DNA from: Croceicoccus pelagius
GTDB lineage: Bacteria; Pseudomonadota; Alphaproteobacteria; Sphingomonadales; Sphingomonadaceae
Reading direction: 5' to 3'
Assembly (NCBI RefSeq): GCF_001661915.1
Contig: NZ_LYWY01000040.1
Location: 62,001 to 126,000 of the forward strand
Length of the DNA: 64,000 nt
Shown here: piece by piece, positions 27,499 through 36,855 of the stretch
Layout: every line of letters starts with the position of its first letter
How positions within the stretch are numbered: the first letter of the stretch is position 1
The notes under the pieces: generated by a model
What the model was told of the DNA's origin: nothing
What the model saw: the letters and a program-made list of their open reading frames with translations, nothing else
Databases searched by the model: none
Made by a program: the position numbers and the translations under genes

Positions 27499-28620
27499 AT
27501 GGCAAAGGCTGAACCGAGCGCCGAAGAAAACGTCCTCGTCCTGCAGGGCGGCGGCGCACTCGGCTCCTACCAGGCGGGCGTTTACGAAGCACTGGCCGAA
27601 TGCGGCACCACCCCGAACTGGGTCGCAGGGATATCGATCGGGGCGATCAACTCCGCGATCATCGCAGGCAACCCGCCAGAGCGCCGCGTGGAACGGTTGC
27701 GCGCCTTCTGGGACCTTGCATCCTCGCGGGTCACGTTCCCCTCCCCCAGCCGGGATGGCGAAGCTCGCCGCTGGTTCAACGAATTCTCCGCCGCAGTCGT
27801 CGCCGCAACCGGTATTCCCGGCTTCTTCCACCCGCGCCTGATCCCGCCCGGCGTGTTCTGGCCCGACGAGCCACAGTCGCTCAGCTATTATGACACCGCG
27901 CCGCTGAAAAAGACGCTGCTCGAACTCGTCGATTTCGACCTCATCAACGAGCCCAAGGGGCTGCGTCTCAGCGTCGGGGCGGTCAATGTGCTGACGGGCA
28001 ACTTTGTCTATTTCGACAACCGCGAACGCACGATCGGGCCCGAACACATCATGGCCAGCGGCGCACTGCCGCCCGGTTTCCCGCCAGTCTTCATCGACGG
28101 AGAACCGTACTGGGACGGCGGCATCGTATCCAATACGCCGCTGCAATACGTGCTGGACACGACGCCTTGCGGCGGGCTCACCATCTTCCAGGTCGATCTG
28201 TTCAGCGCGCGCGGGCGGATGCCGGTCACGATGCCCGATGCGCTCCAGCGCGAGAAGGACATCCGCTTTTCCAGCAGGACGCGCCTCAACACCGATCTCA
28301 ACAAGCATCTGGAGGAACTGCGCGACGCGGCCCGCCGCCTGATGGCGAAGCTCCCGCCAGAGCTTTGCTCCGATCCTGATGTGCAGATGCTGGCGCAGTT
28401 GCCCACGCATGGCGGGGTCTCGGTGATGCACCTCATCAACCGCAGCGAAATGAGCGAGAGCCATTCCAAGGACTACGAGTTCTCGCGCTACACGATCGAC
28501 GAACACTGGCAGACCGGCCACCGCGATGCGCACCTTTCGCTGCACGATGATCGCTGGACGGGGCGTGAGCGTGGGGTCGGGGGTATCAACACTTTCGACC
28601 TGACCTCCGAACTCTACTGA
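27499..28620 (+). CDS. Patatin-like phospholipase (DUF3734 type)
   Basis: The 373-residue protein has the patatin Ser-Asp dyad: the oxyanion loop QGGGALGSYQ (16-25), the nucleophile Ser46 in GISIG, and Asp206 in WDGGIVSN. The C-terminal part (DHWQTGHRDA-like end, here IDEHWQTGHRDAHLSLH) resembles the DUF3734 tail found in intracellular patatins of alphaproteobacteria. There is no signal peptide, so it is probably cytoplasmic and acts on acyl lipids. It sits alone between the glnA terminator and the Gly-Asn-rich gene. Confidence 0.88.
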   Translation: MAKAEPSAEENVLVLQGGGALGSYQAGVYEALAECGTTPNWVAGISIGAINSAIIAGNPPERRVERLRAFWDLASSRVTFPSPSRDGEARRWFNEFSAAVVAATGIPGFFHPRLIPPGVFWPDEPQSLSYYDTAPLKKTLLELVDFDLINEPKGLRLSVGAVNVLTGNFVYFDNRERTIGPEHIMASGALPPGFPPVFIDGEPYWDGGIVSNTPLQYVLDTTPCGGLTIFQVDLFSARGRMPVTMPDALQREKDIRFSSRTRLNTDLNKHLEELRDAARRLMAKLPPELCSDPDVQMLAQLPTHGGVSVMHLINRSEMSESHSKDYEFSRYTIDEHWQTGHRDAHLSLHDDRWTGRERGVGGINTFDLTSELY

Positions 28621-28756
28621 ACGGCAGCTAAACGGCCGGTTAAGGCCCCTCTGCCCGTCGTCTCAACTCTTCGCCCTGTCCCGCCTTGGTGCACCGCTTG
28701 CCGCGCGTCAGGAACGGCGCAGCGTCAGGGCCGTTGGTGGCGAAAGGAGTTTTGAC

Positions 28757-29821
28757 ATGCGAAATTTTGTGATGGGCGTTGCTGCTATCGCTCTCGCGGC
28801 CGGCGGGGCCTATGCCCAGCCCGGAAATGGCAATGGCGGCGGCAATGGTAATGGCAAGGGCGGCGGTAATTCCGCCGCTGCGGCCAAGAACAACGGCGGC
28901 GGTAATGGCAATGGCCAGGCGAACCGCGGCAACGGCAATTCCGGTGCCAAGGTCGCGCAGGCCAATGGCAATCGCGGTAACGGTAACGGCAACGCGAAAA
29001 ACGTCGCCGTTCGCGGCAACGGTAACGGTAACGGTAACGGGAATGGCAACGGCAATGCCGGGAACGCCAACCGCGGTAACGGCAATTCGGCCGTCAAGAT
29101 TACCGGCAACGGCAATGCCAAGGCTGTCGTGCGCGGTAACGGAAATGGCAATTCGGGCAACATCCGTATTGCCAACCGCGGGAAGGGTAACGGCAGCGAT
29201 GGCTATGAAGTCATCCGCTATTCGTTCCGCGACAAGATCGCCCGCGATTACGGCCTGATCGATGGCTGCCCCCCGGGGCTGGCCAAGAAGAACAATGGCT
29301 GCAACCCGCCCGGCCTCGTAAAGCGCGACTATTACGATTACGACCGGGCCAACTGGTGGGGCCTCCCGGGCCTGATCGACGGTCGTTATCGCTATTATGA
29401 CAATAATCTCGTTCGCCTGTCGAGCGCGGGCACGATCCTCGGCTACTATCCGCTTTTGGGCGGTGCGTTGTCGACGGGTAACGTCTGGCCCTCGTGGTTC
29501 GATTACCAGCCGGTGCCTTCGTACTACGAAAGCTACTATGGCCTCGGCCCCACGGGCAGCTATCGCTATGCCGACAATGCTCTCTACCGCGTCGATCCGG
29601 AAACGGCCGCGATCACTTCGGTCGCCGCACTGCTGACAGGTGACACCTTCACGGTCGGGCAGCGGATGCCGATGGGCTACGACGTCTACAACGTGCCCTA
29701 CGGCTACCGCGACCGTTACGTCGACGGCCCGAACGCTATGTATCGCTACAGTGATGGCTACGTCTACGAAATCGACCCGACGACCCAGCTCGTCGCGGCC
29801 GCGATCGAACTGCTGATCTGA
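28757..29821 (+). CDS. Secreted protein with long Gly-Asn repeat domain
   Basis: The 354-residue protein has a signal peptide (cleavage after AGGAYA, about residue 20), then about 120 residues dominated by Gly-Asn pairs broken by Ala, Arg and Lys, such as GNGNGNGNGNGN. A Tyr-rich C-terminal domain of about 200 residues follows. Its junction holds GCPPGLAKKNNGCNPPGL, a motif seen before the C-terminal domain of RcnB/CigR-like exported proteins. A strong AAGGAG precedes the ATG. The repeat is low in complexity at DNA level too (GGNAAY units), so its length may vary between strains. Function is unknown; a surface or matrix role is possible. The fasciclin lipoprotein follows 10 bp later. Confidence 0.8.
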   Translation: MRNFVMGVAAIALAAGGAYAQPGNGNGGGNGNGKGGGNSAAAAKNNGGGNGNGQANRGNGNSGAKVAQANGNRGNGNGNAKNVAVRGNGNGNGNGNGNGNAGNANRGNGNSAVKITGNGNAKAVVRGNGNGNSGNIRIANRGKGNGSDGYEVIRYSFRDKIARDYGLIDGCPPGLAKKNNGCNPPGLVKRDYYDYDRANWWGLPGLIDGRYRYYDNNLVRLSSAGTILGYYPLLGGALSTGNVWPSWFDYQPVPSYYESYYGLGPTGSYRYADNALYRVDPETAAITSVAALLTGDTFTVGQRMPMGYDVYNVPYGYRDRYVDGPNAMYRYSDGYVYEIDPTTQLVAAAIELLI

Positions 29822-29831
29822 GGAGACTGAC

Positions 29832-30386
29832 GTGAGCAAGTTCAACCGCAAGGGCGGTCTCCTGATCGCCGCATCACTCGCCTTCGCGCTTCCCCTCGCT
29901 GCCTGTTCGGGCAGCGAGGAAGCGGCGACCGGCGAAACCGTAAGCAACGACACCCTCGCCAGTCAGCTGGCCAGCGCAGACTCGCTGTCGAGCGCAAGCA
30001 GCGCACTCAACGAAAGCGGCCTCGCGCAAATCTTCGACGGCACGGCAAACTACACGCTTCTCGCGCCCGATGACGCCGCGTTCGAAGCGGCCTCGTCGCT
30101 CCAACTCGACGATCCGGCGAACCGCGCGCTTCTGGCCGAAGTGCTGCGCGATCACATCCTGCCCGGCGCGATGTCGGGCAACGATATCGGCAAGGCCATC
30201 GACGACACCGGCGGCCCGGTCGAAATGAAGACGATGGGCGACACGACGGTCACTTTCGCTAAGGCAGAGGACGGTTCGATCACCGTCACTTCGTCCGACG
30301 GCAGCGAAGCGCATTTCGCAGGTGACGCAGTGATGACGAGCAACGGCTCGGCCATTCCGATTGACACGATCCTTCGCAAGATCTGA
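29832..30386 (+). CDS. Fasciclin (FAS1) domain lipoprotein
   Basis: The 184-residue product starts at GTG, has a lipobox LAAC (Cys25), and one FAS1 domain: YTLLAPDDAAFEAA, then LAEVLRDHILPGAMSG and the closing GSAIPIDTILRKI, which resembles the usual H2 box (the normal NGVIHVIDxVL is degenerate). FAS1 domains mediate adhesion to other cells, polymers or surfaces. It follows the Gly-Asn-rich secreted protein by 10 bp and is closed by a terminator, so the two form a small envelope operon. Confidence 0.88.
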   Translation: MSKFNRKGGLLIAASLAFALPLAACSGSEEAATGETVSNDTLASQLASADSLSSASSALNESGLAQIFDGTANYTLLAPDDAAFEAASSLQLDDPANRALLAEVLRDHILPGAMSGNDIGKAIDDTGGPVEMKTMGDTTVTFAKAEDGSITVTSSDGSEAHFAGDAVMTSNGSAIPIDTILRKI

Positions 30387-30408
30387 CCTTCAGAACTGGC
30401 GACGTTTG

Positions 30409-30437
30409 ACGCCGGTCCCTTCGGGGGCCGGCGTTTT
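30409..30437 (+). terminator. Intrinsic terminator after the fasciclin gene
   Basis: The stem ACGCCGGTCCC with a TTCG tetraloop and GGGGCCGGCGT is followed by TTTCG. It separates the plus-strand operon from the convergent tamB gene. Confidence 0.85.
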
Positions 30438-30447
30438 CGTTGCACAC

Positions 30448-33400
30448 TCAGTAGTCCTTGGAAATCTCGGCCTCGATCCCGTTGCCGCCGATCGAGGATA
30501 TCGTCGCCAGCAGCGAGAGCCATGCGGTAACGCGGTATTCGAGTTCCGTCGCGCTATAGCCCTGCCCGTCGGTGACAAGCTCGACATAGAGATCGCGGCC
30601 AAGGTATTCGCCCACCGCCACGCTGGTTCCGCGGCCCAGCGCCTCGTCCGCGCCGACGACGCGCAGGCGATCCAGCCCGATGGCGCTGCGTAGCTTGTTG
30701 ATGGGGTCCAGCCCACCGCCGCCGCCGCCCTGAAGCGAGGCCAGCGCCGCCCCCAGCTGCAGCGCTTCGGGCGCAGAGATGTTCGAGATCGAATCGCCGA
30801 ACAGCAGACGCGAAAGCACCTCTTCCTCGGGCAGCGCGGGGATCGAGCTGAATGCGATCTGCGGGGCGAGCGCGGTACCGGTGATCGAGATCGTCGCGTT
30901 GATATCCTCGATATCGGCCTGCGCGACGACATCAAGACGCGGCGCGGGCGGGCTTTCGCCCGAAAACCGGATGCGCCCGCGCGTCAGTTCGAAACGCTTG
31001 CCCGCAAATTCATAACCTCCGCGCACGAGGTTCGCCTCGCCCAGGATGCGCGGCGCGGCGGTCGTCCCGCGAACCTGGACGTCGGCGGACCATTCGCTGT
31101 CGAGCCCCATGCCGGTGACGGTGAAGCGGTTGTTGGCGTTGACGTTGATCAGGTAACGCCACGGCGCGGATGCTGCGGCACGTTCCTGCCTGTCGGGCGG
31201 GGTGTTGAGCTCTCGCTTGGCGACATTGGGCAGCGTCGCTTCGGCAGAGGCATTGTTGAGCTTCCACCGCCCGCTGATCACGTCGAGCCGTCCGGCGATC
31301 GTGCCGCGATTGTTCTTCGCCACAATACGCAGCGGACCGGTGACTGTTGCGGCCATGTCGTCGCGATTGAGCAAACGCGCGTCACGCGCGGCGACGCGGA
31401 TGTCCATGCCGACGCCGTTCGTGGCGATGTCCGACATGTCGATCGACCCGCTGCCCGAAACCGAACCGCCGTTCGACGCCGTTCCGGAAAAACGCGAGAG
31501 GCGCAGGATCGAACCGTCGAAACTGCCGCGCGCTGAAATGCCGGTCACGTCCGTGCCCGTAAGCGTCGATTGCAGGCGCATGTCCTCTGCCTTCAGCGTG
31601 CCGCGCACTACCGGGTTGTCGAGCGTGCCGGTCACGTCGCCTGCGACCTCGATCGGGCCGGTAAGGTCGAAAACCTCGATGGCTGCAAGGCGCCAGAGCG
31701 AGTCCGCCGGACCGGCATACCGCATCTGCCCGAACAGCCGTCCTGCGCGCAGACGTTCGACCAGTCCCCCGCTCGGTGGGAGAGCGGAGATACGCGCCTG
31801 CAACCTGCCACTGCTGTTGCCGTCTTGCTTGAACAGGGCACGGGTCTGCAGGTCCGTAGCGCTAAGGTTCGCGGCCATGAGAATGTCGATGGGCCGCGAG
31901 GTCAGGACGAGGCCGGAGCGAGTCAGATCGTCGAACTTCAGCCGCGCATTGCCCGTCGCCAGACGACCTGGCGCATCGTCGAATTCGACCACGCCCGAAA
32001 CCGAGCCGCCAAGGCCGAGGTCGGGCATGAACAGGTCCGCGATATTCAGGGGCATGTCGGCGACTTTGACGGTCATCGCGTTTGCATCCCCGAATTGCCC
32101 TTCGGCAAGGATCCCGCCGCCCGCGAAATTGAGCTGTGTGCGCTCGAGCGCCCAGCCGCCGTCGATCTTGTTGAGCACCGCACGGCGCGGCATCGTGATG
32201 CGTTCGCCCGCATAGCGCCCGCGCGCACCGACCGAAATGCGTTCGGGCGAGACATCGCCCACGACGCGCAAGTTGAACCGCTGTGTCCGGCGACCGGCAA
32301 GGCGGGCGTTGAAGCTGCCTATGCCGTCGCGCATTTCGCCTTCTGCCGCGAACCTGCCAATGAACAAATTGCCGCGGGAGATCCCTTGCGCGTTCACACC
32401 CGCCTTGATCGTGGTGGCATCGCCGATCGTGCCATTGGCAACAATATGCGCGGCACGCACTGTAATCGCGGGTTCGCCTTCGAATCGCGCATTGCGCAGG
32501 ATGACGTCGGCGTTCACGCCCTGCCCCTCGGCATCGGGGGCAAGGCTAATGGTACCGTCCACACCACCGCCGGTCATGGCAAGGTCGCCGGTCGCCCCGC
32601 CTTCGCCAAGCGTGAGCGAGCCGGTCACGTCGGTATTGGTCACGGTCAGCCGGTCGATGTCGATCCTTGTCGGGCCGTCTGCGGGAATGACGACGAAAGC
32701 CGTGCCGTCGAACGGGCCAAGCATCGACTGACCCTCGGTATCGATTTCGAACCCGTCGTCGGTCGGATCGATCGCCACGCGCACATCGCGCAGCCCTGCG
32801 GAGGGCACCGGCTCTGCAAATACGAGAACGGCGTGCGGCCCCGCGCCGTCGATCGTGCTGTCGACAGTGAAGGCGCCGTAGCTCGCCTGTTCGCCGCTGC
32901 CGGTCAGCGTCACGGTGCCATCGACCGCCCGGCGGCCGGACACGTTGAGCTTGAGGTTCTTCGACGATACCCGCGCCGAGCGGACCAGCACCGGCGCATT
33001 GCCCGCCGCGCTGATGTCTGCCCGCACCGCGATGGCCGGACCGGCAAGGTTCGCAAGTGTCGCGTTGGTCACGTTGGTCAGCTTGCCGTCGAGGTCTGCG
33101 GTAACCGACCAGCCCTGCGGCCCGCCGATCACGGCGCGCAGGTCCGCGAGCACGTTGGCGCGGCCCATACCTTCAAGCTGCACGCCCTGCATCGCGATCG
33201 GTCCGGCGAGCGTGTAACGGCCCGCGTTCGTATTGCCGAGCAGGGTCATTTTCGCATCGACACCCGGCGCATCGAAGACCAGTTCGTCCGATGCCACACG
33301 ACCATCGCCATAGGTGATCGTGCCCGTCAGCGCCGCACCTTCCAGCCTCGGGTCGAGCAGGGCGACACCCGTCGCGATGCGGTCCGCCCGTGCGTTCAGC

Positions 33401-34650
33401 GGCAGGGTCAGTGTCTTGCCGTCCCACTTCGCGTCACCGCTGGCGAGAAGCCCCGCGACTTGCGTTTCACCCGCCGCGATGCGGGTCGAACGGACGCGGT
33501 AGCCGATATCGAGATCGTCGAAATCACCGTCGAGGTCGAGGAATGCGCGCAAACCCTCGGCCCGCATGCCCAAAAGCATCGGGTCCTTCACGCGCGCCTG
33601 CACCGCCATTTGGTCGAACAGGTTGTCGGCAAGGTCGACGGTGCCGTCGGCCTGGACCCAGCCGCCTTGTCCGACCAACATAGCCTTGCCGTCGAAGACG
33701 CTCTCCTCGAACTTCGTCGCCAACCGAACCGACAGCTTTTCGCCCACGGCGCGCGCCGGAATGCCGGTCAAGTAGCCATCGGGCACGACTTGGCCGAGCG
33801 CGGTGTAGACATCGTCCTTCTTGCCCAGCTTGAAGGCCGCGAACGTGGCCCCGCCCTGACGGATGTGCAGCTTGCCATCCCAATCGGTCCAGGTGCCGTC
33901 GCCGAATATGATCGCGTCGACATCTTCCTCGGCACCGACCAGCCCCGCAAGGAACCCGCCCACTGGCGCGTTGTAGCGGGCCATCAGGTCGAGCCGATCG
34001 TCCTTTTCCGACGCATCGAGTCTCAGGAAAATGTCATCTTCTTCGCCAAGGTCGCTGATGACGTTGAGCTTGGCCCGACCGCTCGCAATGTCGGCGCTGG
34101 CCTTCAGGTCAACGTAGCGCCCGATGCCGGCAACCGCCTCGTCGACGTAAAGCCGGTCTATCTCCAGCCGGTCCACGCGTATCGGAAAGTCGGGCAGGAG
34201 CGGCGCGTCCGGATCGCCGGGATTGAGTGAGGGCAGGCGGCTCAGTGTGCCGCGATGCAAGACGAGCTTGCGCACGTCGAGCCCGCTGGTGAACCATTCG
34301 AGCGGGCGCCAGTCGAGCTCGACCTCGGGCACGGAGAGGAACTCGCCCTCAAGGTCATAGAACCGCACGTCGTGCAGCGTCGCCTGCGACAGGACCGAAC
34401 CCTCGATCCGCCCGACCTTGATGCGAAGGCCCGATGCCGGCGCAAAGGATGCAAGGCTGTTGGTGATGAAGCGGTGGCCGATCGAACTGTCGAGAAGCAA
34501 CGCGCCAGCCCCCAGCAACAGGACGAGACCGAGAAGCCCCGCGGCGATGCGCCTGCGCCAGTACTTGCCCCAGTCGCGCTTGGGCTTCGCGGGCGCAGCC
34601 TCTGGTGCCGGCGGTTGTTCGGGCACGGTCATGTCGGTCTCGTCCGCCAT
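30448..34650 (-). CDS. tamB: Translocation and assembly module protein TamB
   Basis: TamB is an inner-membrane-anchored periplasmic protein that spans to the outer membrane and works with TamA in outer-membrane protein insertion or lipid transport (AsmA-like superfamily). The 1,400-residue protein has a Pro/Ala-rich cytoplasmic N-terminus, one membrane segment at about 35-53, a very long beta-rich repeat body, and a C-terminal TamB domain (GEANLVRGGYEFAGKRF, LPEEEVLSRLLFG). The length fits the family. It overlaps tamA by TGATG. Confidence 0.94.
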   Translation of the reverse strand: MADETDMTVPEQPPAPEAAPAKPKRDWGKYWRRRIAAGLLGLVLLLGAGALLLDSSIGHRFITNSLASFAPASGLRIKVGRIEGSVLSQATLHDVRFYDLEGEFLSVPEVELDWRPLEWFTSGLDVRKLVLHRGTLSRLPSLNPGDPDAPLLPDFPIRVDRLEIDRLYVDEAVAGIGRYVDLKASADIASGRAKLNVISDLGEEDDIFLRLDASEKDDRLDLMARYNAPVGGFLAGLVGAEEDVDAIIFGDGTWTDWDGKLHIRQGGATFAAFKLGKKDDVYTALGQVVPDGYLTGIPARAVGEKLSVRLATKFEESVFDGKAMLVGQGGWVQADGTVDLADNLFDQMAVQARVKDPMLLGMRAEGLRAFLDLDGDFDDLDIGYRVRSTRIAAGETQVAGLLASGDAKWDGKTLTLPLNARADRIATGVALLDPRLEGAALTGTITYGDGRVASDELVFDAPGVDAKMTLLGNTNAGRYTLAGPIAMQGVQLEGMGRANVLADLRAVIGGPQGWSVTADLDGKLTNVTNATLANLAGPAIAVRADISAAGNAPVLVRSARVSSKNLKLNVSGRRAVDGTVTLTGSGEQASYGAFTVDSTIDGAGPHAVLVFAEPVPSAGLRDVRVAIDPTDDGFEIDTEGQSMLGPFDGTAFVVIPADGPTRIDIDRLTVTNTDVTGSLTLGEGGATGDLAMTGGGVDGTISLAPDAEGQGVNADVILRNARFEGEPAITVRAAHIVANGTIGDATTIKAGVNAQGISRGNLFIGRFAAEGEMRDGIGSFNARLAGRRTQRFNLRVVGDVSPERISVGARGRYAGERITMPRRAVLNKIDGGWALERTQLNFAGGGILAEGQFGDANAMTVKVADMPLNIADLFMPDLGLGGSVSGVVEFDDAPGRLATGNARLKFDDLTRSGLVLTSRPIDILMAANLSATDLQTRALFKQDGNSSGRLQARISALPPSGGLVERLRAGRLFGQMRYAGPADSLWRLAAIEVFDLTGPIEVAGDVTGTLDNPVVRGTLKAEDMRLQSTLTGTDVTGISARGSFDGSILRLSRFSGTASNGGSVSGSGSIDMSDIATNGVGMDIRVAARDARLLNRDDMAATVTGPLRIVAKNNRGTIAGRLDVISGRWKLNNASAEATLPNVAKRELNTPPDRQERAAASAPWRYLINVNANNRFTVTGMGLDSEWSADVQVRGTTAAPRILGEANLVRGGYEFAGKRFELTRGRIRFSGESPPAPRLDVVAQADIEDINATISITGTALAPQIAFSSIPALPEEEVLSRLLFGDSISNISAPEALQLGAALASLQGGGGGGLDPINKLRSAIGLDRLRVVGADEALGRGTSVAVGEYLGRDLYVELVTDGQGYSATELEYRVTAWLSLLATISSIGGNGIEAEISKDY

Positions 34651-36809
34651 CAGAACGCCTGACCCAGCGCGACATAGACCGCGATGCGGCTGTCACCCGG
34701 ACGCCGGTTGATGGGCGTTGCAAGATCGACGCGCAGCGGTCCGAAGTTGGTGTGATAGCGGATACCGATACCCGCCCCGAACTGCAGATCCCGCAGGCGC
34801 GGTGTCGTGGTCGTGTCGACCGCGCCTGCATCGACGAACGGTACCACGGAGATCGCACCGTCCATGAAACCGGTGCGCACGCGGGCTTCCATCGAAAGCT
34901 CGGTCAGCGAACGCCCGCCGCTCGGATCGCCGAGGCTGTCCTTGGGGCCGATCTGCTGGTAGCCGTAGCCGCGAACCGACCCGCCGCCACCGGCATATAG
35001 CCTGCGCGAAGGCGCGATATGATCGAGCGCGGTGCCCTGGATCGTGCCGACCTTGGCGCGCGCGGCCAGCACGATCGAATCGCTGACCGGCTGGTAATAG
35101 CGGCCCTCGACATAGCTGCGCGCATAGAGCGATTGCGTGCCGTTGTTGCGCGAAACTTCGGGCGAGACCCAGCCTTCGAGGCGCCAGCCATTCGTGGGAT
35201 CGAGCAGGTCGTCGCTTTGGTCCAGCAGCACGCGGCCCGGCAGCGCGGCGACGAAATAGGTCTCGCGCGGGCCGACCTGTCCATCCAGCGTGCCTTCGCG
35301 TTCCTGCGTTGCGACCAGTTCGAGGCCGATCGAGTAGGACAGTTCCTTTTGGAAGATCAGCGTCGAGAGCCGTTCGTACTTCGCGATCGCCGAAAGGGTG
35401 CGCGCCTCATAGGCGTCGCGGTCGATCGTGTTGGCAAAGACGTCGAGCGAGATGACCTTGTCGCGCCCGTGCCAGTTGTTGCGGCGCACCGTCGCGCCCA
35501 GCAACTGCTCCTGCGTACCCGCGATGGCCCGGACGCGCAGCATTCCCTCGGGCGGGAAGAAATTGCGATGCTCCCAACTCGCCTCGGCGCGGAAACCGTC
35601 GGTGCTGGCATACCCCAGCGATCCGGCAATCGTGCGCAGCGGGCCTTCTGTCATGTCGACGTCGAGTTCGACGACGCCGGGTTCGCCATTGGCAGGTGCC
35701 TGCACTTCGCGCGGTTCGATCGAGAGCGTTGAGACCAGGCCCGTCGCAAGGATCGCGCGGCGCAGGTCCTCGACATCGCTTTCCTTGTAGACGTCGCCTG
35801 CGTCGAAACGCGAAATTTCGGCAAGGTGCTTGCCCGACAGGAATTTGGGCAGCGTACTGACAACCGAGCCGAATACGTACTTGCCGCCCGGTGTGACCGG
35901 CAGGGCAAGGTCGCCCTCGTCGCGCGCATGGTCGATGGTCAGTTCGGGCGCGCCGACTTCGGCAAAGGCGTAACCGTTTTCGCCCAGCGCCACATCGAGG
36001 TCGATACGTTCGAAGACGATCGTGTCTTCGTTGATATAATCGCCGGTGTCGATCTCGAAGGCCGAGCGCAACGTGTCGTAATCTGCGCCGACCGCGCCCA
36101 GTTCGCCAAGGTCGATTGCGCCGAACTTGTAGCGCGGCCCCGGATCGATGGTGAACGTGAAGCGCGCGTCGCTCGCCTGGATCGTGCCGTTTTCGCCGCT
36201 GCCCTCACCCTCGCGCGGGGTCTGCACGCGCTGCGTCACGCTGCCGTCGTAGTAGCCATAGACCGACAGCAGCGTCTGCAGCAGTTCCATGTCCGCCTTC
36301 GCGCGGTTGGCAAGCTGGGCAAGGTTGTCGTCCTTGTCGGCCAACAGGATGATGTCGGACAAGTCGCGGAAACGCTGTTCGAACTCGTCGATGTTCTCGA
36401 ACTCGGCGAAGCTCGACGGATAGCGCAGCGTAATGCGTTTCGAGACTTCGTTGCTGACCCGTTCGGCCTCTTCCTCGCTCTCTTCCTCGGCCATTTCGGG
36501 AAGCGCGATATCGGCGGCAGGGCGCGGCGCGCGGCGGGACAACGCCTCGGTCAGCTCGGGGTCTTCTTCGAGCGGCTCGAAGGCGACGTCGAAATCGTCG
36601 TCGGGCCAAGGCAGTGTGAACTCGCCCTCACCGTCCAGCGGCGTGTCGGGATCGGGGCCGCTATCGTCGGGCGTTTGCGCGGCCTCGGTCTCCATCGCCC
36701 ACCCCTCGGGGTCTGCGACGGCTGCATCGGGGATGAGATCCTCAAGCTCTGCATCGGCGGATTGCGCGAAAGCAGGGTTGATCGTCAGCGAGGAAAGGAC
36801 AAGCGCCAT
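34650..36809 (-). CDS. tamA: Outer-membrane BamA-family protein TamA
   Basis: TamA is an Omp85 barrel with periplasmic POTRA domains and partners TamB. Visible parts are a signal peptide ending INPAFAQ, an acidic extension of about 110 residues (for example PDDDFDVAFEPLEEDPEL), POTRA-like segments, and a C-terminal barrel with RRLYAGGGGSVRGYGYQQIGP, here RRLYAGGGGSVRGYG, the conserved loop-6 motif (VRGY). The start is uncertain: the only usual start codon after the upstream gene is the ATG used here (719 residues). That gives a short signal without basic residues, while the in-frame codons just before it (ITRASRTALVGGA) would supply them. Confidence 0.88.
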   Translation of the reverse strand: MALVLSSLTINPAFAQSADAELEDLIPDAAVADPEGWAMETEAAQTPDDSGPDPDTPLDGEGEFTLPWPDDDFDVAFEPLEEDPELTEALSRRAPRPAADIALPEMAEEESEEEAERVSNEVSKRITLRYPSSFAEFENIDEFEQRFRDLSDIILLADKDDNLAQLANRAKADMELLQTLLSVYGYYDGSVTQRVQTPREGEGSGENGTIQASDARFTFTIDPGPRYKFGAIDLGELGAVGADYDTLRSAFEIDTGDYINEDTIVFERIDLDVALGENGYAFAEVGAPELTIDHARDEGDLALPVTPGGKYVFGSVVSTLPKFLSGKHLAEISRFDAGDVYKESDVEDLRRAILATGLVSTLSIEPREVQAPANGEPGVVELDVDMTEGPLRTIAGSLGYASTDGFRAEASWEHRNFFPPEGMLRVRAIAGTQEQLLGATVRRNNWHGRDKVISLDVFANTIDRDAYEARTLSAIAKYERLSTLIFQKELSYSIGLELVATQEREGTLDGQVGPRETYFVAALPGRVLLDQSDDLLDPTNGWRLEGWVSPEVSRNNGTQSLYARSYVEGRYYQPVSDSIVLAARAKVGTIQGTALDHIAPSRRLYAGGGGSVRGYGYQQIGPKDSLGDPSGGRSLTELSMEARVRTGFMDGAISVVPFVDAGAVDTTTTPRLRDLQFGAGIGIRYHTNFGPLRVDLATPINRRPGDSRIAVYVALGQAF

Positions 36810-36855
36810 TGCTCCGCCGACGAGGGCGGTCCGCGACGCGCGCGTGATGAAAAGC

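Noticed and set aside
28840-29150. Regular short repeats that could suggest a CRISPR array
   Set aside because: The repeats are hexameric codon pairs within a coding frame, with no unique spacers between constant repeats.
31570-34230. A long open frame (about 886 codons) on the plus strand opposite tamB
   Set aside because: It is the mirror of the tamB coding frame, with the same shadow composition and no recognisable domain.
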